NCBI RefSeq assembly: GCF_030159895.1
Contig: NZ_BSNI01000002.1
Coordinates: forward strand, 1 to 64,000
Source of the DNA: Maritalea porphyrae
Lineage (GTDB): Bacteria; Pseudomonadota; Alphaproteobacteria; Rhizobiales; Devosiaceae
DNA length: 64,000 nt
Direction of reading: 5' to 3'
Below, one piece after another: positions 10,333 to 17,930 of this stretch (position 1 is its first letter; every line of letters begins with the position of its first letter). The notes below the pieces were generated by a model. It did not search any database. It saw nothing but the letters and a program-made list of their open reading frames with translations, and had not been told where the DNA came from. The position numbers and the translations under genes are program-made.

Positions 10333-10361
10333 TTGATTGCAAAATACTAAAACAATATAGG
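10333..10361 (+). promoter_or_regulatory. Candidate promoter of the second nuclease-STAND gene
   Basis: In the AT-rich part of the 252-base gap between the two giant genes, TTGATT (10333-10338) and TATAGG (10356-10361) are 17 bases apart, a sigma70-like arrangement. Transcription would begin about 25 bases before the ATG at 10394. No Shine-Dalgarno is seen before that ATG. The rest of the gap holds no gene. This suggests that the two genes can be expressed separately. Confidence 0.4.
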
Positions 10362-10393
10362 ATATAACACATAGAAATATTTATTCTTTAATT

Positions 10394-13300
10394 ATGAACA
10401 GTGTAGATAACAAACATTCTGACAATTTACGTAGTGCGCTCTTGGCGCTTTATCACTCGGGACCCAATGGTTTTGAGGGGCTGCTCGGCATCGTGCTATC
10501 TTCTGTTACGGGCCAGTCATTTCGCCTTGCCAAATCTGGATCCCAACGTGGGCGCGACGGAGACAGTGCGTTTGACGGTGGGGCTACCTACTTCGAAGGC
10601 AAGCGCTACCGTAAGAGCCCAAAGACTTCTGAGATCACCGCTAAACTATTTGATCTTATCAAGGATGATGCGGGCCAATTGGACCTTTGGGTACTTGGTG
10701 CCACGTGTGAGGTCGCAGCGCAGACCGCAACCGAAATGCGCGTGGTGTGCGAGCGGCTAGGGATAGGTGCAGTTCTCCTCGATTGGAACCACAATGATCT
10801 TGGTGCGCTCCTTGTCGCGATCGCCCACGCTAATCAGAAGGCAAAGGACTTCATCCGCGATAATTTGAAGGGAAAACCAAAAGCACACCTAATAAAGGAC
10901 GCGCTCCACGCGATCGATCATTTCGCGAAACATCCTGACTTGCCAGCACGACTTGAAACCCTACGTGACGCCCTGTCAGCTGAAGAAGCAGGGCTAGGTC
11001 AGGCACGGGGTCGCAATCGAGAGCGTTTGATAACCACACTTTCAAGTCGAGTGTCCGCGCGTGCCGCGTTTGGTCAGCCACTTGCACCTCGCGATACGTC
11101 GGCACTCGCAGGAATTTCGCGCCCCTTAGAAGCGCAGCTAGCGAACGCCTTCACGGGGCAGCCTACAGCAGAGATTTACGCCGTTATTGGCGATGAAGGT
11201 GTTGGTAAGTCTTGGCTCACAGCGTCTGCGTGGCTCTCTCGCGACCCATCTTCCATTCTCATTATCTGCCCCGCAGAAGAACTGCTTTCGCCAAAGGCGA
11301 CCGGGGATTTTGAGTCCTTCCTCATCAATAAGCTGATTCAAGAAACGGGAGGGCAACGCTCCGACCGCGCAACACAAAGATGGTGTCGACGGATTAGAGG
11401 ATGGCGTGCTAATCTGCCACCTAAGAACGTTCGCGTTACGATGGTCTTCGATGGACTTAATCAGCCCTTGAAGGCTGACTGGTCTAGACGTTTGGATCAC
11501 GCTGCTTCTGAGCTTGCGAAGATCGGCGGATGCCTCGTCATTTCCACAAGGCTCACACACTGGGCGCACCTAAAAAGCAGCCTTGCCTGCAAGGTTGTTG
11601 AAGTGCCGGTCAATCAATGGACCGTGGCCGAGGTGAAAGACATCCTTCAGGGCCGAGGGATCGATGCCAAGAAGGTGAAACAAGACGTTCTTCAATCGCT
11701 TCGCAACCCCAGAATATTGGGAATCGCAATCGACCTTCTTAGCGAAAACGATGTCGAAACAATCGATCAACTAAGTGTTGGCCGTCTCCTGTTTGAGCAC
11801 CTCCGCAAGACTCAGAAGACAGGTGCCGAGCCTATATCCGGTCCAGAGTACGCCGAGCTCCTAAAATCGCTCGCAAATGAAACGCTGGCACGAGCGCAGA
11901 GGCAGGAAACCGATGACCTTCGTGTCTTTAACTCGAAGAACCACCACGGACTTCAAGATGTGGCGTCGTCTCGCTTTTTCGTGCCCGTCAAAGGCAGTCT
12001 GCAATATGAGATCAAACAAGATGGCCTCAACCTCGGGCTAGCGCTTTCTCTTATTGACGCCCTTGAGAAGGAGCTTCGCAACAAACGTGACCCACGAGAT
12101 CGGCTTGCGATCATCCTTGAGCCGATCACTGCGCTTGATGAAGCAGCAAGCATCGTCTTTCTCGCTACACAGATCGCTTGCCTCGATGAAGAGGCGAGCC
12201 TCGAGGTAAGGTCAGCGCTTATCGAACAATTCGTCTCGTTGCAGAATTTACCTAACGACGACTCTGAGGCATTTGCAGTCCTGGTCCGGACTGCAGCCCC
12301 GTCGTTTCTCACCGCAGCTCAGAACGTCCACATGAGCAAATCTCACGTGCAAAACGCCGATTGGCTACTCTACGCACTTCATAATCATCGCGATAACCCA
12401 ACGGTATGGGACGCGATCTCAGACGCCGTGCGACGTTGGCTTGCCTACTACTCGCTCGCCCCCGAGCGGATGATGTTCAAGTCACCAGGCCGCGACGCTG
12501 AGAAGGAAGTCACCGAGGAACGGAACAAGCGTCAGGCGGAGATCGACAAGAAGGTCAACGGCCTAACTTATATCGAGAAAAAGTATCGGGACGAAAACCT
12601 ACATCATTCGGACCGATGGCATTTCGACACGCTACATCGACTGGCCTTTTTTCTGCTCGCGGGCAAGACCCTAGAAGGCTTTGCAGATGATCTAGTAAGG
12701 TGGAGCTTCTCCGGCGCACTAGGCCCTGCCATTCACGCGCCCGATAGGGAGTTTAGACAACTCATTCGGTTTAATCGCGCAGATTGGAAAGAGACGAGGG
12801 CAGCCCTTCTCAAGGGGATATCGACTTTTGCGGGCGATAACTCATCAACCGTTGGGAAGTGGGCGACTGTTGAAATTCTGCGCGCAACAGGTGACTTAGC
12901 AGACGCGAAACGAGCGGAAGAACTCGCCGAATGGCTCACGCGAGATCGAGAGAAGTTCCCTGGATGGTCGCGCATTACAGATTACTGCGCGGTCGATCCC
13001 TGCGATCCCAGCACAACGAAGCCAGACAACGTGGACGCAACAGCGCAGCAGTATCGCGCCATTGATCCATCCAAACTTGCAAACCATATGGGGCACAGCT
13101 CGGTAGACCACTTCTTTGACATGGCAAGGACGGGGGTAACACGCTTTCATCTCGATGACGCTGTCATTGCGCATCGAGCTTTGGCTGATGACATCCTAAC
13201 GAGAGCGGGTATTGCTCGCCGACAGGGCGCTCTTACCCTGCTCGAGCACAGTGCAGCACTAACGGGTCAACAGGCACGGGACATTCTCAAAGCGGGTCAA

Positions 13301-14989
13301 GCCAGCACGGCGACATTTGATAGTCAGCGAGATGAACGCGACGAGTGGCTCACCGCTCAGTACTCTGTCTTCACTGCGATCGCCCACCTTCCTGCAGAAG
13401 AGCAACTTGAAGCAATCGCTAGCATCGAAGGAAACACGGTTCTCCTCGATATCCTAGATGCGCTACTTCCTGCATCAGAGTCGGCCGCCGAGCGCGTGCT
13501 TGAGCGTGTTCTCCAATCAACGGATACAGACAAGCAAAGCTCCGTTCTTGCAGCCATTCGGTATTCGAGGCCCATCCTATCATTGCGGTCACGCTCCATC
13601 ATCGGGGAGTTACTCAAGTCAGGTGATGCAGGAGTGCGGACTCAAGCCCTCGGGGCTGCTGCTGCCAGCGGCGATCAGGAGCTGCTGAAGACGGTCGTCG
13701 AGAGTGGGTGGGATGCAAGGCCATTGCGCGCCGGTAAGCAGACCTTTGAACGGTGGTACGGCTCCTCTGCGCTTCTTGAAGCAGCAAAGTGCGGTCTAGT
13801 TGCGCTTGAAGAGGCTCTTGATCGCATAGACCTCGATTATTATGGCTTTGCCGCACAGGCGCTCGGCTCGGCGGCCTCGAAGGTAATTGCAAAGCGCGTC
13901 GACGAAGCCATCGTCAAGGCGCTTGGCTACACGCAGACTTCCAATCTGCCTGAGATGGCGACGTCAACGCCGAATGCGGCAAGCGCGAGCCCACCAATCA
14001 TCTCACTAAACGATCCGCCCCCCAGTCAGGACATAAGAGATCGGCTCGACCGTCTGGGTGAAAGTAGTGAGCAGTTCGATGCGCGCCAAGATCGCATGGC
14101 ACGTTCCTACGATTGCTTCACAAGGGAGCTCACAACGGCGGAGGCCAATCTCGTTCTCACTGATTTGACCCTAGGCGGTGTGAAAGCGCTCGTTGACGCT
14201 GACGAAACTGCGGGTAGGCGTTGGATTGGGATGTTTAACGCGGCATCAGATGCCCAGTTGCGCCATCTCCATCATGTGGCAGTCCAACTTGCAGTCACAC
14301 TCGCTAAGGAAGCCGACGCGGAGAAACTGCTGACCCGGTTAATGGGCGTTGAGCCCACGATCAACCGCGTCCAAGGCGTCGCGAAAGTGCCTGCAGAGTG
14401 CCTTTCTCTATGGGCCAACGCTGACGAGCCACCACTCAGAGATATCTGCAAGCGTCGCCTAGTTACACGGCGGGATGATAGGACGATCGCGCTCGAAGTG
14501 TTTGCTGCCTACCTATCTGGCAGGGCCAAAATTGTTGACGAAACGATCGATGAATTGCTAGCAAGCGGGCAACCTGCCGATACATGCATGGCACTGACCC
14601 TGGCGGGCTTTTGCGATGAGAGCCCTCACGCAATTAGCGTCCTTGCGCGCTTCGATGGCGCGCAGGGCTACATCGGCATCGCACAAAAGGCTGCGAGCGA
14701 TTCCTATCAGCGCAATCTCTGGGCACGGTCGTGGTATGAGCAAATGAGGGCGGCCAAAACACCCTTGGAGTTCTGGCAAGCTTCAGTGCTGCTAACCAAG
14801 ATCGTCGATCTGCGTTTTGATATCTGGACGGAGACAATGGGAGCAGAGAGCGATATCTGTCGCGCATTCTTTCCGACAGTTCTTCGTGAGATCGGACGCC
14901 GCATCGAAAAATGGCAAAAGAAGCGCAAGGATCATCTCTTCGGAGATAAGTCGCCTGCTGCCCTCTTTCTACCGGATGAAGCTCTTTGA
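10394..14989 (+). CDS. Giant nuclease-STAND NTPase B, candidate anti-phage protein
   Basis: 1531 residues with the same plan as gene A but a different nuclease. (1) An Mrr-like restriction endonuclease domain at about 20-130: NGFEGLL with E28, GRDGD with D55, and FEGKRY with E68 and K70, a textbook D...ExK site. (2) A STAND ATPase: Walker A GDEGVGKS at 266-273 and Walker B VTMVFDGLN with D353. (3) A long helical C-terminal part of roughly 900-1000 residues, probably HEAT/TPR-like, expected to be the sensor. Avs4-type proteins are the nearest known architecture by memory. It follows gene A in the same direction and probably has its own promoter. The start ATG has no clear Shine-Dalgarno. Function in defence is inferred from domains and from the neighbouring recombinase and toxin-antitoxin genes. 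Confidence 0.85.
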   Translation: MNSVDNKHSDNLRSALLALYHSGPNGFEGLLGIVLSSVTGQSFRLAKSGSQRGRDGDSAFDGGATYFEGKRYRKSPKTSEITAKLFDLIKDDAGQLDLWVLGATCEVAAQTATEMRVVCERLGIGAVLLDWNHNDLGALLVAIAHANQKAKDFIRDNLKGKPKAHLIKDALHAIDHFAKHPDLPARLETLRDALSAEEAGLGQARGRNRERLITTLSSRVSARAAFGQPLAPRDTSALAGISRPLEAQLANAFTGQPTAEIYAVIGDEGVGKSWLTASAWLSRDPSSILIICPAEELLSPKATGDFESFLINKLIQETGGQRSDRATQRWCRRIRGWRANLPPKNVRVTMVFDGLNQPLKADWSRRLDHAASELAKIGGCLVISTRLTHWAHLKSSLACKVVEVPVNQWTVAEVKDILQGRGIDAKKVKQDVLQSLRNPRILGIAIDLLSENDVETIDQLSVGRLLFEHLRKTQKTGAEPISGPEYAELLKSLANETLARAQRQETDDLRVFNSKNHHGLQDVASSRFFVPVKGSLQYEIKQDGLNLGLALSLIDALEKELRNKRDPRDRLAIILEPITALDEAASIVFLATQIACLDEEASLEVRSALIEQFVSLQNLPNDDSEAFAVLVRTAAPSFLTAAQNVHMSKSHVQNADWLLYALHNHRDNPTVWDAISDAVRRWLAYYSLAPERMMFKSPGRDAEKEVTEERNKRQAEIDKKVNGLTYIEKKYRDENLHHSDRWHFDTLHRLAFFLLAGKTLEGFADDLVRWSFSGALGPAIHAPDREFRQLIRFNRADWKETRAALLKGISTFAGDNSSTVGKWATVEILRATGDLADAKRAEELAEWLTRDREKFPGWSRITDYCAVDPCDPSTTKPDNVDATAQQYRAIDPSKLANHMGHSSVDHFFDMARTGVTRFHLDDAVIAHRALADDILTRAGIARRQGALTLLEHSAALTGQQARDILKAGQASTATFDSQRDERDEWLTAQYSVFTAIAHLPAEEQLEAIASIEGNTVLLDILDALLPASESAAERVLERVLQSTDTDKQSSVLAAIRYSRPILSLRSRSIIGELLKSGDAGVRTQALGAAAASGDQELLKTVVESGWDARPLRAGKQTFERWYGSSALLEAAKCGLVALEEALDRIDLDYYGFAAQALGSAASKVIAKRVDEAIVKALGYTQTSNLPEMATSTPNAASASPPIISLNDPPPSQDIRDRLDRLGESSEQFDARQDRMARSYDCFTRELTTAEANLVLTDLTLGGVKALVDADETAGRRWIGMFNAASDAQLRHLHHVAVQLAVTLAKEADAEKLLTRLMGVEPTINRVQGVAKVPAECLSLWANADEPPLRDICKRRLVTRRDDRTIALEVFAAYLSGRAKIVDETIDELLASGQPADTCMALTLAGFCDESPHAISVLARFDGAQGYIGIAQKAASDSYQRNLWARSWYEQMRAAKTPLEFWQASVLLTKIVDLRFDIWTETMGAESDICRAFFPTVLREIGRRIEKWQKKRKDHLFGDKSPAALFLPDEAL

Positions 14990-15188
14990 CCAAGGGGGCG
15001 GCAAATAATGTTTGCACAAGTTCAAGCTCGCCAGATACGCTAAGTCAATTCAGATAAGGTAGGTAACAGAGACCGACGCAATAACTGCATTGTCTGCAAT
15101 GGCAAGTTTAATAGAGTTCCGAGCAATATTAACTTTGGAGGTCTGCATTTGCCATACCCGAAATTGAGTAAAAGCTAAACAGCCGAGT

Positions 15189-15211
15189 AGGTCGATCCCC
15201 ACGATCGACCT
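15189..15211. repeat. Perfect 9-bp inverted repeat beside the recombinase gene
   Basis: AGGTCGATC, loop CCCAC, GATCGACCT. It lies just past the stop codon of the recombinase gene on that gene's strand. No T-run follows, so it is not a standard terminator; it could be a recombinase binding site, part of an attachment site, or an mRNA-end hairpin. Confidence 0.45.
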
Positions 15212-15221
15212 TGTCAACGAG

Positions 15222-15857
15222 CTAAATTTCGACACTCTCAGAAATCGACAGAGCGTCTTCCAGATCAACGCCAAGATAACGCACAGTGCTGTCCATCTTT
15301 GTATGGCCCAGAAGCAACTGCACAGCTCTTAGGTTGCCGGTCTTCTTATAGATTTGCGCGACCTTAGTTCGCCTCATTGAGTGCGTCCCATAGGCACTTG
15401 GTTCCAAACCAATTGATTGAACCCAGCCTTTGAGCAACCGGGCATATTGTCGGGTTGAAATATGGGGTCGATCATGAAATCGTCCAGGCCAAAGAAAGCT
15501 GTGTCCGCTCATTTTGGGATGATCAACCCACGCCTTTAGAGATGCTCTAGTGCCTGCAGTTAATTCAAACCGAACTGGAGTGTTTGTTTTTTGTTGCAGG
15601 ACCGATGCGCGCTCTTTTATAGAACCAGCGGCGTATACATCAGATACCCTCATGCTGACGAGATCACATCCACGCAGCTTGCTATCGATTGCCGTGTTAA
15701 ACAGCGCCAAATCTCGAAATGACTTTGCAATTTCAAGTCGAACGCGAATTGCCCAAACATGCTTTGGTTGAAGTGGTCTCTTTTGGCCGATTATTCGACC
15801 ACGGTTCCAAGCTCTGTTGGAAGGAATGACCATTGGTAGATTTGATGAAATAGACAT
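15222..15857 (-). CDS. Small tyrosine recombinase/integrase
   Basis: 211 residues, essentially the catalytic domain of a tyrosine recombinase without the usual N-terminal core-binding domains. The catalytic set is complete: R62 (KLRGCD), K90, H159 and R162 (HSMR), H185 (LLGHTKMDST) and the nucleophile Y194 (VRYLG). Proteins of this short type are common near mobile DNA in alphaproteobacteria. The ATG has AAAAGGG six bases upstream. It points towards the two giant genes from the right and is the main sign that 4-16 kb is an integrated or rearranged segment. It may move the island, or act on other sites; no flanking direct repeats were identified. Confidence 0.9.
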   Translation of the reverse strand: MSISSNLPMVIPSNRAWNRGRIIGQKRPLQPKHVWAIRVRLEIAKSFRDLALFNTAIDSKLRGCDLVSMRVSDVYAAGSIKERASVLQQKTNTPVRFELTAGTRASLKAWVDHPKMSGHSFLWPGRFHDRPHISTRQYARLLKGWVQSIGLEPSAYGTHSMRRTKVAQIYKKTGNLRAVQLLLGHTKMDSTVRYLGVDLEDALSISESVEI

Positions 15858-16004
15858 GACAAGCCCTTTTCACCATACCCTCCTACCGCAGCACTCAAAC
15901 TTTCAGCATTTCATTGTCTCACCAAGCTCGCAAATTAGCAAATTGGGTGCAGGATGAAGCTAATCCCTTTGCTTTTGACGGGAAATTCGTGGTAATATTT
16001 TTAT

Positions 16005-16220
16005 ATGAGCAAAATCATAAACCCACAGAACAAAGCAACTACAAGCCAGTTCGTTCAAACGAGTCTTGGCAAGGCGAAAGCTTCGAAATTCGCATTGGTC
16101 GAAGGTATGTCTTTGAATTCGAAGTCCAGAAAGTTGATTAATAAGCTGGAACGCCGCGGGTTCCATGGTGATGCCTTGCGCAAAGAAATCATTAGTTCGT
16201 TTGCCACCAAGCAGGGTTAA
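16005..16220 (+). CDS. VbhA-like antitoxin of a Fic toxin-antitoxin pair
   Basis: 71 residues, lying directly before the fic gene; its stop and the fic ATG overlap (TAATG). Class I Fic antitoxins insert a glutamate of an (S/T)xxxE(G/N) helix into the toxin active site to block AMPylation. Here FALVEGM supplies E33-G34, but the position four before E is F29 instead of Ser/Thr. The C-terminal half (KLINKLERRGFHGDALRKEII) fits the VbhA pattern. The ATG start lacks a strong Shine-Dalgarno. Assignment rests mainly on position and the EG motif. Confidence 0.65.
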   Translation: MSKIINPQNKATTSQFVQTSLGKAKASKFALVEGMSLNSKSRKLINKLERRGFHGDALRKEIISSFATKQG

Positions 16221-16801
16221 TGAGTCGCTATAACGCAACCGACGATCCTCTTTGCTATCCGGGTACACAAGTTCTTAAAAACAAGGTCGGCCTTCGCGAT
16301 CAGGATGAGCTCGATCAATTTGAGCAACTAATGTATTTGACGCGGGCGGAAGAACCGCTACCCGCTGGCAACCTCGACTACGTGCATTAGAAGCGCATTC
16401 ATCATCATTTTTTCCAAGATGTGTATGACTGGGCTGGCCAATCCCGCGAAATCAGGACCGGGAAAGGTGGAAACTGGTTTTGCTTTCCCGAGCATATTGA
16501 TGGCGAAATGACTAATATTTTTAGACAGCTCGCCAATGAAGACCATTTAGTTGGGCTTACTAACTCAAAACACTTTGCCGAGCGCGCGGCATTCTACATC
16601 GCTGAAATCAACGCTATTCACCCCTTCAGAGAGGGTAATGGGCGCTGCCAGCTTACGCTGCTTGATATTCTTCTAAACAATTCAGGCTTCACCATGAACG
16701 AAGACCAAATTGTTCCTGACATTTTCATGCAGGCAATGATTGCAAGCTTCCAAGGCAAAAATGCGCCACTTGAACGAGCACTTTTGAACATGATCTCGTA
16801 G
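16220..16801 (+). pseudogene. Fic-family AMPylating toxin, interrupted by a nonsense codon
   Basis: Read from the ATG at 16220 the frame gives a Fic domain protein of 193 residues if the TAG at codon 57 (16388-16390) is passed. The context is DYVH-stop-KRIHHHFFQDVYDWAG, where intact Fic proteins usually have Leu, so a TTG-to-TAG change explains it. The active-site motif is HPFREGNGRCQL at 134-145; the usual last Arg of HxFx(D/E)GNGRxxR is Leu here. Two faults in one gene argue for a decaying toxin; a GTG at 16421 could still start a fragment. The reaction of the family is AMP transfer to hydroxyl groups of target proteins such as topoisomerases. Confidence 0.8.
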
Positions 16802-16902
16802 TTAACCACTTTGGCGCTGAGCCATTAGCAATCTTCATACCAGTGGTCTAGAAATGTACTAAAAGGTTTGCGACCTGTCGAAACGATCAGCCCTCGTCTG
16901 TA

Positions 16903-17379
16903 TCATGCGAAAAGCTGTTTTGGAGGAGTTAGCTGGAGAGCAAGCCGCTCGATTTTTGTAGTCGTTTGGTTTGCATTTTGAATGAAATCCTTGAGAGTAT
17001 CTACGCTCAAACTGTCCATTTCGTGTTTGAGCATCATGAGTAATTTTCGCCCTTCAACTTCGACTTCAATGATGTGGCGCGTGTCTTCTTGGCGGGATTC
17101 ATAAGCTCCCAAATTTGGTGTGTGGTGACGGTGGTGGTTTTCCCACTGAAGCCGCAAATCGTGGCAGGCTTTTTGCAGTGACAAAAAACTCTGTTCTGCC
17201 CTTGCCATTACTTCACCTGCCTTCAGATTGAACGATACTAAATCTGATGCTTCCGCTGCCTTAGTTGCCGTTTTAGCAACATGGAATGCGAGCACCGCAT
17301 AAACGAGGGCGCCAAAAGCGATTGACAAGGATGCAACTTCAAAAAAGTAGTTTCCAAAATATTCCCAGACACCTTCCAT
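16903..17379 (-). CDS. Single-span membrane protein of unknown function
   Basis: 158 residues. One strong membrane segment at about 13-33 (EVASLSIAFGALVYAVLAFHV) is followed by a polar, mostly helical tail rich in charged residues and histidines, probably coiled-coil in part. No known family was recognised. The ATG at 17379 follows GGAGGG by six bases; a TTG one codon earlier is too close. Lone gene, pointing towards the broken fic gene. Its neighbours suggest accessory DNA, but nothing ties it to the toxin-antitoxin genes. Confidence 0.65.
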   Translation of the reverse strand: MEGVWEYFGNYFFEVASLSIAFGALVYAVLAFHVAKTATKAAEASDLVSFNLKAGEVMARAEQSFLSLQKACHDLRLQWENHHRHHTPNLGAYESRQEDTRHIIEVEVEGRKLLMMLKHEMDSLSVDTLKDFIQNANQTTTKIERLALQLTPPKQLFA

Positions 17380-17930
17380 CAATAGCCCTCCGCAAAGGCT
17401 TGCAACCTATAAACACTATCTTGTGCCTTGCCTTGTATTTTTCAAGTGCGAGGAATTTGTTTCATGATATTGCATGCTAAGAACTTAAGTGAAAACGTCT
17501 TAGAAATCTGCGAACCGCAAAATGGTGGTTTGGAGGTTGAACCCCTGGTTACAATTGACGTTTGATGAATGTCCGCATTTGGGAAAACTTCGTCCGAACT
17601 ATTCCAAATCGAATGACTGGGTTGGGCTCGGAGCAGTCTTTTGGAAATACGCGCTGTTTTTCAATTTCGGTCAGAAATGCTTGACGTTTGGGTCAGAATT
17701 GTAAAGTGAGCTCCGGCCATTTGCCTTGGTTTTGCTGACTACCTGAGTCAAAAACGTGTCACGTTCCACAGCCGCTAAAGCGGTTACCGAGAAGAACATT
17801 GACCGATCGATGGTGTTTGAATGATCGCCCCAACATGGGCGTGTTTCTCTAAGAGGACAAACGACACTTTGGTCTAAAATGTGACCATTGGCCAGCATGC
17901 TGCGACGTTCGACACATAATGCATTCGAAA
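17380..17930. other. Gene-free stretch between an orphan membrane protein and the MOSC gene
   Basis: About 550 bases with no supported gene. A 134-codon frame on the minus strand (17671-18075) overlaps the real MOSC gene in another frame and has no family resemblance. A small inverted repeat CCGCT/AGCGG lies near 17772-17783. No terminator with a T-run was found. Confidence 0.5.
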
